From Pyrrhoderma lamaoense (taxonomy: Eukaryota > Basidiomycota > Agaricomycetes > Hymenochaetales > Hymenochaetaceae), in contig NBAZ01000010.1 in assembly GCA_002794735.1 (NCBI GenBank), positions 248,001-312,000 of the forward strand: a DNA stretch of 64,000 nucleotides. The letters are read 5' to 3'. The notes below the pieces were generated by a model that was given only the letters and a program-made list of their open reading frames with translations, ran no database searches and had not been told where the DNA came from. Position numbers and translations under genes: made by a program. Within the stretch, counting starts at the first letter, position 1; each line of letters begins with the position of its first letter. Positions 46,754 through 58,611 of the stretch are shown here, piece by piece.

Positions 46754-49403
46754 ATGTCAAAGAAGGACACCACAGTTGTTAATGTTACCCAGGTATTTGA
46801 GCGTGAGGACGAGCGTTTGCGTCAATTAGGAGTCCGAAGAGAGCTTCGGAAAGAGTTTAGTAATTTTAGTACGATAAGCTTTGCTATCTGCATACTGGGG
46901 TTTGTTTTCTTCTAGCCAACAAATCCCATGATAATATGAATGCTGAAGTTATTAAATCACAAAAAGGGTAGCAGCAACGACTAGCGCAACTTTTAACACG
47001 CCAATCCTAACAGGGGGAAGGGCGGTTGCAATTTGGTCATGGTTTATAGGATCCTTCGGGTGTATTTCCATCGCTGTATCTGTAGCAGGCATGTGCATAT
47101 CTTCTTAATATATTCTATAATAACACTTTCCGGTCACTTTAGAACTTGTTTCTGCCTATCCGACTTCCGGAGGATTATACACATGTACCGCCTTTGTTGT
47201 TCCCGTTAGTCATCGATCCAGTGTCACATTTGTAAATGCTTGGTACGGTGAACGTTATGTATCATTTGTCAATAACTGGCGTCAACTTAGTTTTCTAGGA
47301 TAACTTTACTTGGACAAATTTCCGGAACGGCGTCAATCATCTTCGCCCTGTTTGTGTTAAGTCTCATAATCCGATCTCTACGTGTTCTGAAGCGTAATTA
47401 TACTAGTTCCCAAGTGATATTCGCAGCTGTGACGATAGCTAAGAATGGGAATTTTACGGCTTCTAGCACTCAGACCCTTCTTTTATTTATAGGTCTTAAC
47501 GTAGTCATAGGAATTCTTAACAGTACGACAACGAAGATGCTCCATAGGATATCCTCGGTGTACAGTGCGTTCATCCAATCTTTCCAACTTAGAAGACGAA
47601 AAATCTGATACTTCTATCCTTCATAGTATTTATCAACATATTTACAACTCTGGCAATAACATTCGCCATTCCAATTGCGGGAAGGGGTCATTTGGCAGAC
47701 TCGAAGTCTGTCTGGATAGAGGTAGTAATTATTTACGAATATCAAACATAAGTAAATAGCTGAAAAAAGTCTATATAGATCGAAGATAACTCTGGGTGGA
47801 ATAACAAGGGGTTTTCTCTACTACTTGGTTTATTATGTGTGCAATATGTTATGGTAAGCCACGTCAAGTAGATCATAATATATATACCCTAAACAATTCT
47901 TAGACCGACTATGATGCTGTAGCACGTAACATGGTTTTCTTTCTGTATCGTTACTATTCTACTAAATCGTAATGAATATATAGATCTATCCGAGGAAATC
48001 CGGAATGCTGAGATATCTGCTCCAGTAGGCATCGTAGTTGCTGGCAAGTACCCAATCTTACTTCTACCATAGTTTAACATTAGAATATCATTGAAATACT
48101 AGCATTCGTTTCATCCTTCCTTGGTTTTTTCCTTGTTGTTTCACTCTGCTATGGGATTCGCGATCTGAGTAGTCTTCCGGGGCCAACTGGCCTAGTTGTT
48201 GCCCAGGTTGGTCTCGTGCTCGGCTCATGGATGATAGACGTACTTAAGCCGTCCAAATCTATAGGTACTATGGGATAATTTAGGAAAGGGAGGTGGTCTA
48301 GCCTTTTGGATCCTTATCGTTATAAACACGGCATCAGTATCTGTGGCTGGTCAGCTGGCTTGCATAAGAAGTAAGTATAATTCATGATCTTAACCGCTTG
48401 AAACGCTTACGCAGTACAAGGCATTTATGCTATCTCTCGAGACGTACGTATAGTATTTATTCGCATTGAAATAGATCCTGATTTCTTCCGTGGAAGAATG
48501 TGTTACCGGATCGCAAACTATGTTCCAAGATATATAGCAGAACTCAAACACCTATTATTGCTGCCATCGTATCTGTTATTGGAGCTTCTCTACTTGGCCT
48601 GATCTCACTTGCCTCATTTGTTGCTGTGAGTGAAGATCTAGGACACAAGTATACTTTGGTTGAAACTAACAGCTTCCTAGGCTAATGCAGTGTTTAGGTA
48701 AGCGTTGACTGATTTAGTCACTCATTAAGAACACATGAGCAACTCACTTTGAATCAGTGTTTGTGCTGTTGCTCTTGATCTTTCATATGTTGTAAGGGCC
48801 CTTACCTTTCATATGTTGAATTAAAATACCGAATGTAATAAAACCAGATTCCTGTGATCGCAAAGGTTTATATCACTTTGAAAAAGGAGTCTGATACCCG
48901 GTTCACTCCTGGACCATTTTATACAGGGAGGTGGAGCTTGTTCATTAATATATATGCTATCATGTGGTCAGTATGTTTAGCGACTATTTCAGTTTTTGAC
49001 GCGATCCCTAAGTAATCTTTGTGTCATGGGTTACCGATCTTAGGACTTTCCTTGAAACTAGGTATCGCAATTTCCTTTCGAAATCGCCCTACTAATTTTC
49101 TAATAATCATTTGAGAATAGTGTTTTGATTATGCCACAGGTTTTGCCTGTGACGCATTCGACGATGAATTACTCAGCACCGATATTTATTGCCGTGTCCG
49201 GTTTGTCTTTAGTTTGGTATAAGCTCTACTGGGTATGTAAAATGACTACCAAGAAAATACTCTTACTGAATTCGACTGGGAATCCCCGGATAACACCATC
49301 ACTGTAGCACAAGTACTATAATACTCCGAAAAGTTACTTGGAAACGGAGTCCGATGGTAAAATAGACGAGAATCAAGCTGATATCGAAGAAAAAACAGTC
49401 TGA
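46754..49403 (+). CDS. Amino-acid/GABA permease (APC superfamily), copy 2
   Basis: This is a paralogue of the transporter at 29772-32386 with the same exon plan. It starts MSKKDTTVVNVTQVFE, then RQLGVRRELRKEFSNFSTISFAI. Family segments are GVAATTSATFNTPILTGGRAVAIW, VAELVSAYPTSGGLYTCTAFVVP, then W-ITLLGQISGTASIIFALF and AHLSEEIRN. The block SQVIFAAVTIAKNGNF is in frame here, unlike in copy 1. The last exon begins after YKLYW with a GTATGT donor and reads HKYYNTPKSYLETESDGK to a TGA at 49401-49403. Helices near the end (THSTMNYSAPIFIAVSGLSLVWYKLYW) match copy 1. The substrate is likely an amino acid or GABA, but it cannot be fixed by eye. Confidence 0.86.
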
Positions 49404-50467
49404 AATATTTGATCTTTCTCTAAATTTGTTCCGTGAAGGCGAGGTGAACGTATAGCTATATATGGATCCTGGCATACGTTTATATGTTTTTTGTAAAGCA
49501 TTAAAACTATCAAGGACAACAAAGCTGCAATTGAATCTTCGGATCTGTAAGAGGAATGTGTACATACAACTTTGGGAACAACCCTATACAATGACTGGTG
49601 TAATTTGTTTATTGTTAAGGTGATTATCGATGGGAAGGGTGAGGGGTTATGACAAGTTAAGGTTGATTTGAGGGAGAATGGGTGTCAAAGAGACAGACAT
49701 ACAGAGCGAAAAGAGGGCAGCAACTACGAAAACTAAAAGGAAGGTTAAAAAAAAAACGTCTGCTCATATGTATTTGTCAGTCCCAAAATGATGGTTTGAG
49801 AAGAAGGCACGTAAATTTGATAAAATAGAAGCAAGGTAGATTGAGATATAGGGATGAAAAACAAGGGGGGAACAGACATAGTAAAAACTGGAGACGTGAG
49901 ATTGACCGTAATTGAGAAAACTATAGTGGATGGCAGCAATAATAGAGTTGAAAAAAATGGTGTATGGAATGATAAACAATGGATTTTGAACCGAATGAAC
50001 GAAGGAAACAGAGAACAGAATATGTGAGAAAAATCTGCACAGGAAAATCACTCGCGAGTACTTGTACAAGCCTTTAGATTATTATACGTTGCTCGAAGGG
50101 AATGAAAAACGAAAATAGGAGGAAACAGCTAAAAAGATAGCCTAAAAGGGAGATTCAATAAGGTGTTTTTAGGATAATGAGAATTCATTTGTAATAATTA
50201 AAAAGAAAGAAGAGTAAAACAACGAAAAAGTCAACGAAATCATGAACTAAAGGAAGAATGAGACGTCAAGAATGGCTATATATGTGAACAACATGAAAAG
50301 TGCAGAAGCCCTTGCAAGAACTAGCAATACTACAAGCAGATGGTCAGTCATCGTATCATATACTAAAAGGAATTTGAGAGGTAAAACAATCAACCCACCA
50401 GACTTATTTACATGACCTATGAGAGTTATGTATAATTCCGCCAATAGAGTTCAATTCCACACTAAGC
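49404..50467. other. Convergent intergenic region, purine-rich on the plus strand
   Basis: About 1.06 kb lies between the 3' ends of permease 2 and the La-motif gene. The plus strand is A/G-rich through 49600-50260, which makes low-complexity minus-strand ORFs (such as 49764-50069) that are not supported as genes. Confidence 0.55.
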
Positions 50468-53400
50468 TTAGCCCATAACAAAAACTACATCATCTTCGTC
50501 TTCTTCCTCATCCTTTTCATCTTGTTGATGATGATGTGTAGTACTCCCAACATTTTCGCCATCCTCAATATTGGGTTCAGGTTGGCTTTCGGAATAAGAA
50601 TCGCTTTCGTCCTTGAGCATGCTTATCGCGGCATCTGGTAAAACATAATTCTTCCATTTGCCGTTACTAAGACGAATATAATTTTCGCGCATCTCTATGA
50701 TTGAAGACTGGCTAAGCACTTCATGAACCAATTCGATGTCTGTTGTAAGCTGTTTGACACGGTTGAAAGAGGCGATCTCGTCGATGAGAAGCCACCCCTT
50801 TGAATCCATCTAGAAGGAATAGAAATTAGAAGAGCTACGATGTTTCACTCAATGAATATACTTACTTGACGCCGGAGGTAGATATCAGATGCCAAGTTTT
50901 GTGAGCTGAAATAATACTCAATCTGGCCGAGTAGACGAGTTGAAAGAGGGATTGTGGGTGTAAGTACAGGATGCGGAGTCTGAGAAGTAACCTGGGGTTG
51001 TAGTTGTTGGGGCTGAGGTACAGGAGGGAATCCCGGGTTGTATTGTCCATACGGAGAAGGAATAAATTGAGTGGCTCCCGAAGGAGGGGGTACATAGTAA
51101 CCATTCGGTAGATCCTGCTGATGGTATACATTGGGCTGTATCGGATGCTGGAAGTTACTTGTTGAAACACTGAGTGAAGGTTGGTGTCTCTGCGAGTATC
51201 CAGACGTCCTTGGGTATCCACCTCTCCCTCTATTGTAGTTGCCAACCCCTCGACCTCGCCTCCCACTGTAAGACCCGCGGCCACCTTCGTTAAACCCACT
51301 AGGGTTTGACGCACGTCTAGCCCTTCCATTACCATAATCTCGAGAGTCTCGGTATCCTTCACGGTCTCTTGCATGGTATTCTCGTTCATGACGTTCTTCC
51401 CTAGGTCTTTCCGGAATGTACCCCGTCCCGCTCATTGGACCAAATCCATATCCGAAATCACGAACTTCCCATTCATCCCCACCGATATTTGGTGTCATGC
51501 CTTGTCCCGGTACTGGAGATGAAAGAGCTAACGGCGAAACGAATCCAGTGCTAAGAGGCAAGGGGGCGAGTGATGGGATATGCTGGGGTAAGGGCTGCAT
51601 TGGGCCTTGGGGGCTACCTGAAGGAAGAGGGAGGGCGGGCATATGGAGATGGACCTGAGGGCTTAAATTATAACCGATCTGAGGAGGAGGTATATGAGCG
51701 GGATAAGGTAACATTTGATGAGTATAAGGTTGCGGTTGAAGGAGTTGTGGTGCTTGCTGGACAATATAATCTTGATCCCTATTTTTCTGCGCTAGATCCA
51801 ACTTCTTCTCATCCATATGGGCGCTAGTGCCAAACTCCCATTTCGATTCATTGTCATTCAAGTCAGTGTCCCTTAACCCGTCAGTAAGATTATCCACTCC
51901 GCCATCATTCTCCCCAATCTTGAATTTCGCCGTTGCCCGCCTTGTACGGTCCCTCGCCTGACCTGCCCCATCCTCAACGTCATTCGCAAACATCAACGCT
52001 GCCCTTGTGCCCTTTACTTCTTGGTCCCCTTTCAAGATAGCTTCGATTGGGCCTATAACAGGCTCAGGAGATGGACTCTTCAGGCCTCCTGGCTTACCTA
52101 CACTTCCAAAGGTTATTTGCACTCCTCCATTCTCTGTACTTGTAATGCCACTATTTTCGCAACTTTGATGCGTTCTTGAAGATGCATTTAAAAGCGGGCT
52201 AACAGGAACGGCAGTGATTTCCCTATATCCAGAAAGAACATCGCTTTCCTGAGGGGGGGTGGGCGAGGACCTGCATTTGAAGACGCTGGTGGCAGTACAG
52301 GAGATGTGTACAATGCTTCATCGGCTGAAAGCTCGCCTTGGATCTCAGCGCCATCTCTTTCTTCGCGTCCTTCACTATGTCTTTGATTTAGCAAGTAATG
52401 GCCTTGTCTCTGTTCTGAGACTAAGCCACCAGCTGTTGGCTGATGAGAATAATATGCGTAAGGTAATGGAGGATACATGTAGGAATAAGGTGGCTGGCCA
52501 TGGGGAATTGGAATTTGCTGGGGATATACGGATGAGGATACCCCTGATACCCCTGTTGCATTTGCTGTTGAGAACCATGTTTCGGACTTGGCACTGGAGG
52601 GGGAGCTATGTTGTAAGGGCCTGGGTGAGAATATGAACCATAATAGTTCTGTGCGGTATTTGGTGGATAATATACAGGGGAGTGAGAAGTGTAGGGAGTT
52701 GCGCTCTGTGAATGTGGCCCGGACTGGTAACCGAGATTTTCAGTGCCATACACCATTTGTTGCACCAAGGGCTGCATGTTTTCCAAGGGCATAATTTGTG
52801 ATACAGTTTGGGGTGCAGGAGCAGAGAGTGAAGTCTCTATCAATGAAGAGTCTGTATTCACATTATCATTTTTTATATTAATACCACTCTTCTTCGTATC
52901 CTCACCCGTTTGCGTGTTTTTATCTGACAGCATACTTGGGTTCGAGTTTGCATTCATATTGATTATAAATGCTGGATCCTCAGGTAAGCGCCTACCACGC
53001 ATTGGGAAGCGAGGGCTTGAATGTACGGAGGTGCTTCTTGAATGTGTAGATGACTCCGCACGGGACTGAATAGCAGATGTTTCTGTACTTGTTGTGGGCT
53101 TGTAAGCTCCTCCAGTCCCTGCTCCAGGTCCTGACCCGTTTATATTAATTAGACTTCCACTATTATTGCTAGTTCCATATGTTCTTGCTTGAGAATGTTG
53201 ACGGGAACGAGATTTGTTCTGATTTTGGTTATTATTTTTACGGTGTTGAGAGTGAGCACGAGAACTAGTATTTGAGTGAGCTTGAGCTTGAGCATCATGG
53301 GCAGCTTGAAGTTCGGAAGGTGGGATAAGGACCCATTTTGGTCTTTCGCCAGCTATAAACAAAGATTAATACACAACCTCGAATATGACATGTGTGCAGT

Positions 53401-54469
53401 AATAAGGGAGAAAGAATATATAAAAGTAACTTGAAATTTCATCATCAACAGCCCAGAGTTATCTCAATTTGTTGTCCTAGGTAGCTGAAAGCTGGCATAC
53501 GCCCATAACAATGGCGAAGTGACATATATAGAATAGACACAATATTTTATTGCGCCGTACGATAAAAAAAGATGAAAAGATAGCATTATTAGTACACTGT
53601 AACTTACCCTTTCTAGTCGACGCTTCCTTTTTATCTCCTTCAACCGTAATAACTTGAGATTGGACATTTCCAGAAGATGAACTCAATAAAATCGCCTTTC
53701 CCATCTCCGGCCAGCTTTCTGTGTCATCTAAACTTGGAGGGGATTGACTCGCAGTCATTGTTAAGGCTAATGCTGCTCTCCCAGGACGTACCACGAATGG
53801 GTCATCAGCGATAACGCTTGTATTCGACGAAGAGGGAGAGTCTATTCGATGCTGAGTATGTTGAGCCGTACTACTGGTGCCAACTCCATTTAGCGGTACC
53901 CGATTCGTGGGCGTTGGTTTTTCGGTACTGGTTGATGACAGTTGGTTTTGTCCAGTCACTGGCGAAGGCTGTGGTTGAATCTGCGAATGAGGGGGGCTAT
54001 TAGTTGGCTGAGACTGGGTAACCGCATTTCCTTGTATTGGCTGTGCAGTACTCGTATTCACATTGGCGGCACGAGCCATTCGTGCAGCCCATACATTCGG
54101 AAGAGGTTTCGCAGAAGTGCTTTTGATTGCTGGAGCTACCAGACTAGTTGAAGAGCTTCCTTCAGCTATCACTTGAGATTTTGAGGCAGACACAAGAGAA
54201 GGGCTTGTTTGAGCAGATGTGGGTGTTGAGTTTGGATTGCGACTGGTAGATGTAGTTGAAGTAGGCGTAGACGACACAGGTGAAGCAATTTCTTCGCCAT
54301 TTAGGCGCCCGGCTCCATTCGCAGTCTGGCGTGTTTGAGAAGAGGGTTTCTGAGTTGATGCTGCACTAGCTCGTCGAGCCCTCTCAGCATATGAGAGTGG
54401 AGGTGGTTTAGAAGCATTGCTTGCATTTGTAAACGATGATCCAGCCATTTTAGAGCCCTTGTTCATCAT
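50468..54469 (-). CDS. La-motif RNA-binding protein (LARP1/Sro9-like), with two apparent 1-nt frameshifts
   Basis: This is a cytoplasmic RNA-binding protein of the La-related family, which binds mRNA 5' ends or poly(A) and affects translation. The La motif lies near the C terminus: LLGQIEYYFSSQNLASDIYLRRQ, then after an intron MDSKGWLLIDEIASFNRVKQL and ENYIRLS. The rest is low complexity: a Ser/Thr/Pro-rich N terminus, an Asn/Gln/His-rich middle and an RGG-like stretch (SYSGRRGRGVGNYNRGRGGY). The start is ATG at 54469 or 54466. An intron of about 255 nt near 53355-53610 may hide a small exon. The frame breaks twice, each by one missing base in a C run of the coding strand (52520-52523 and 52253-52259). 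Sequence on both sides is continuous once allowed for. Confidence 0.85.
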
Positions 54470-55999
54470 CAAAGATGGTGAGCAAGAGGTGTGCGGGGCT
54501 GCAACAAATATTGGGCGCCAGGATCAGCCCGTCGGGTGGGACGAGAGTCGTGAAAGAGAGGTCAGGAAAGACGATGAGGATGACGAAGTCTACACCCGCG
54601 GATGACTATAAGCTATGGCTTATGAGTGACCAAAGGTTAGGGCTTTCACGAGCAATTTGGACATTTTCAGACAAGTTTGGAACTTTGATTTCCGGAAATT
54701 ATTATTTTCTTCACCAAATTGAGTATTAAAATGAACTTTAGCATCATTTATCCCTTTTTGGAAGTCAATTACCTCAAACACTGAGGGGCTATATGCTCAA
54801 CAGCGTTGACATTATTTCAACTTATGTGCTGGCATGCAAAATAAATCAGAGTCTCAATCGAGGCAAGAGTCTTGGATAGTCTGCCTTCAATAAAAAGGCA
54901 TCTGACTCTAATCTATCGATATTTGGTAAGATCACATCTAACCGTGCAACACGCCTAAATGCAACGAGGAATAGGTCGTGCTATCTGTTCATTATGCAAA
55001 GCGTGTCTCAAGGGCGCTATGATTTTCTTCTTTAGAGTGCCTTTTGCTTGATAAGTACACTAACTCTATACAAGAATTAAGTTCCTGAAATGAGATCTGG
55101 TTTAATCATCCAAAATGATTCATTCTGTACGACCCATTAAAATGGATATACATGAGAATATTTGTTGTTACAAATGAAGCCACCACGGGTTCAAAAACGA
55201 AATCACACATCCTCGGACCCAGTCTACATAGTATCTCAGGCTCCAACACTTTCCCAGATGTTATTTTACCCAAGGTCGGAGGGAAAAGAATGTTAGCTAG
55301 TATTAATTCGGAAAATAAGAGATAAAAAATTGGTAGTCCATTCTGCTACTCGTATGCATGAACACATCTACTAAGCGTCTTCCAGAATATTGACATCGCA
55401 GCGTGGTTAATCCGAAGTGATATTATCATTTAGTACATATATATGTACATGTACATGTACTGACGCTCACTACTTCTCATGGACTTAACGACTTGCCCGA
55501 ATTCGAGTCCACCAATTGAACCAGAGATAGCACTTGCAAATTCAGTGTTAGTGAGTAAATGATTTAATTGACCAAACATATTCTCTATGTTGTAGTGACT
55601 TGTCACCTTACTAGATTGAGTCTATCCGACAATTTGAACGATTGCGCAAGTCGTTGTGTGCGCATGTTTCTTTACTGAAAGGAACATCATTACTTATAAA
55701 ACTTCTTTGTTTGTGGAATTTATTCTGATCTTGGTGTCGGACTAACATTGATAATTTCTTACTCATACTTAGTTCTTACCATGATAACTAGTCTTACTAT
55801 TGCTAAGCATAGCTTTTTCATGTTAGAATTTTCTTTATATTTAAAAGACAGAAAAGAAGAGGGATGTAGGAAGGAGGAAAGGGGGGAAGGGGAGGGGGTG
55901 ATTATGAGCAGGAAAGACACGTGTACGTTTAAGACGAAGTTCAACAATGGTAAAAGAAAGAAGGGAGATATATGAGAAAGAAGAGGAGTTATGGGATAT
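54470..55999. other. Intergenic region without a supported gene
   Basis: The 1.5 kb holds no ORF with recognisable content. A short (TA)n and GTACAT microsatellite lies at 55433-55460, and a purine tract begins near 55850 that belongs to the 3' side of the third kinase locus. Confidence 0.5.
55433..55460. repeat. Short TACATA/GTACAT microsatellite
   Basis: A stretch of alternating TA and GTACAT units, itself largely palindromic. It is probably length-variable. Confidence 0.6.
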
Positions 56000-56210
56000 A
56001 CGTAAGTGAAAGGTACAACAAATAATTTGTCCATAAATGTCCGTTTGATACTAATATGGTCCGTGTCCATGTCCATGAAGAATAAAGAAGAAATAAGAAT
56101 AAGAAGATAGAAAGAAAGATGGGGATATCCTAGAAAGAGGATACCGATTAGTTTTTATAACTTTAGGACTTTAAAATAGAAAAATGTAACATACTGGAGA
56201 TGGGGATAGT
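56000..56210 (-). other. 3' flank of kinase gene 3 with a 3'-UTR intron
   Basis: Sixteen nt past the stop codon on the minus strand is a GTATGT donor; CTTTCTAG ends a 65-nt intron (56130-56194). A pyrimidine tract follows, then CATGGACATGGACACGG. The order matches the flanks of kinases 1 and 2. Confidence 0.5.
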
Positions 56211-57609
56211 TCAATACTTGGCACTTATAGAACGAGTGAGCATGCGGGGTACGTCATGGGGGCTCTTCTCGCCTATGCATGCTTCTAAGTTCTGTATCGA
56301 CTCGGGTCTCTTTAAGAAGCGCCCATGTGCTCGGCTTCGGGATTTGAGCCCATGAGTTGCTGGTCCATCAAGGTCAAATGAACAAGGCTCATCCGGGTTG
56401 ACAACAACAAGCTGAACAGATTTCGTTTCAGGTGTTATAGGCTCTTCCAAGTCGGTGACGGAGTCATAGTCGCTGTCCGTTGTCACGACTATACTGTAAC
56501 TGTCGTCTGAGTCGGTTGAGAGTGTGGTATATAAGTTTATAGGAAGTGATGGGGAAGGGGATAATTTGTATAGATCACTGGTAGGTGTTTGGATCTCCAG
56601 CACGCTCGTCGAGATGCTTTTAGGTATTGTCCTGGGCGCATAGAAGGTTTTAACATTTGCAACTCTTTCACGCAGTTCTCCGAGTTCAATACGATCTTCA
56701 GGATATTTCGTGAAGATTCTCCCCAAAATGGCGTTCACTTCCGTCGAAACGTCAAGAAAGTCGATGAAATATTTTTTAGGTTTTGTAAGGAAAAGATCAA
56801 ACTTCCTATCATGGAGAGAAGCTTGGGACCAGGGGTAATCCTGCTGTATCAGGTTTACAAGAATGATGCCGAGCGCCCAGATGTCAGCAGGTCCCGTTAA
56901 GATTTCCTCATTATGAAATATGTTTGTAATTTCTAGGGATCGAATTATAAGTAAAAATTTCAACATAAGTTTGGTGGATGGAGATATTTACCAGGAGATA
57001 CATATGGCCCAGTTCCTATACCAAAGTCCATTGTAGAGGGTTTTGTAGTGGCATAGCCAAAATCGCATAAAGCTACCGATCCGTCTCTCCTCAAAAGAAT
57101 ATTCTCTGGTTTTAGATCGCGATGATAGACGCCCAGGGCATGACAGTCAGCGACTGCGTCGATTGTTTGTAAGAAAATGTCGCGAATGAGATCGTCGTTG
57201 TGATAGAGCGGAGAGACATAGGAATCTGGTGCATCAATAGACCCATAGACTAGGCTGAATAGGTCACCGTTATCGCAGTATTCGGTGACAATGCACAGAA
57301 GGTCGAGACCGTTGAAATCCACCTCGATAACGTCGTGAACTTGAAGTACGCGCTGAGACGTCTTGGAACACTTCGTTTGTAGATGAACCTCGTCGGATAT
57401 GAGTTGTTTTTCAAAAGGATTAAGTGCAGATCGATTTATGAATTTGACTGCGTATTGTAAGTCGTCTGTTTATCGACCCTTTCTGCGCGGAAGACCCTTC
57501 CCCAATGGCCATTAGCGATGATGCCGAGGATACGGTATTGGTGGGAATGAACACCGAGTGTAAAATCGGTGAGGTCTGGTATGGAATTTGAGAAGGAACC
57601 TTTGCTCAT
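56211..57609 (-). CDS. Ran1-like serine/threonine protein kinase, copy 3, with an apparent 1-nt frameshift
   Basis: This is the third member of the kinase family, 52 kb from the other two. The start is MSKGSFSNSIPDLTDF at 57609, followed by NGHWGRVFRAERVD. The frame is then lost near 57469-57471, where an AAA run needs one more base to reach YAVKFINRSALNPF. Downstream, YHRDLKPENIL, LCDFGYATT and VSP are intact. The phase-1 intron at 56933-56991 (GTAAAT...CCTAG) again splits the Glu of SPE, and exon 2 reads ITNIFHNEEILTGPADIWALG. The tail is acidic (TTDSDYDSVTDLEEP) with the SVQLVVVNPDEP segment. It may be a pseudogene, but a missing base in the assembly is as likely, because all other motifs are kept. 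Confidence 0.83.
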
Positions 57610-57910
57610 GATGAGAAGTAGGTAAAGATTTGGATGGGAGTCAAAGGTAGTAGATTGAGTGAAGATGTGATAGTTAGCATTGAGCTGGTGTGCATGACTA
57701 TATAGACCTTTCCATGAACGATAGTTTTACATCTGCGATGCTATGCCGGAAGCTAAGCTTATTGTTGATGAAAAAAGTTACGGAAAACAGAGGCATTCGT
57801 TATTGTTGAGTCTATCCAGAACTGACGGAGCAGCGGATCAGTCTCGGGTGGAGGTAGCGTAGTAAGACACGTCCCGGCCTCGGAGACTCGGAGTCTGAGA
57901 GCCTCTAGTG
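57610..57910 (-). promoter_or_regulatory. Conserved upstream block of kinase gene 3
   Basis: CTATATAGACC (57698-57708, plus-strand text) is a TATA box about 95 bp before the start. The following ATGAACGATAG and the CGGATCAGTCTCGGGTGGAGG segment match the upstream regions of kinases 1 and 2. Confidence 0.6.
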
Positions 57911-58611
57911 TATATGTTTATTAATTCCCACGACTACTGTTGATAGTTTGTATATAGTATAATATACTACTTAAAGTACTTTATAAAGGCTTAAGTCTAT
58001 TATCAATACTTATTAATATTATGATTCTAAACATCTGTATCCGCTATAAGTCATTGTTGTAACTTTCTGGTAAGAGTAATGTCTCGGATAACAACACAAT
58101 TCGACGATTCGTCCTTCGACATCCAAATCTGTATAGAGCAAAATATCGCACAATTGTTTATGCGATGAAGAGAAAATGACAATCAATAATCAATAGGAAT
58201 TCCGAAAAGGATAGTTTGGCTTAAGTAGATGTTTCGGATGATTTGTAACTGAAAATAAACATCTGGAATATGGTGATTATCAAAATTACATGGAGATTAC
58301 AAAGTCCACGAGTCTCATTCGTTGCAGCTTCGAAAATCTCGCTTACTTACTACTCTTGGTAGACATAAGGTTACCCAAGAATAGCAATGTTCTCGAGTAA
58401 TTCATTAGCACCTGCTATTATGTCCTTACAGACACATTAAAAAGTTAAAGAGATATATTTTTCCGGTTGTACAAGATCCGGAGGGTGCATAACTATTACA
58501 ATTTTAATAGAGTCTACAACAGAAAGGTGGGTAGATGTGATATACTGTTAATAGGAAAAATGACTGCTGGCTTACGATCGCTGTCTATATGAATCGCAAA
58601 GAAAGGAGAAA
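57911..58611. other. AT-rich intergenic region
   Basis: The stretch lies between the kinase 3 upstream block and the 3' end of the channel gene. It is AT-rich with no supported gene. Confidence 0.55.
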
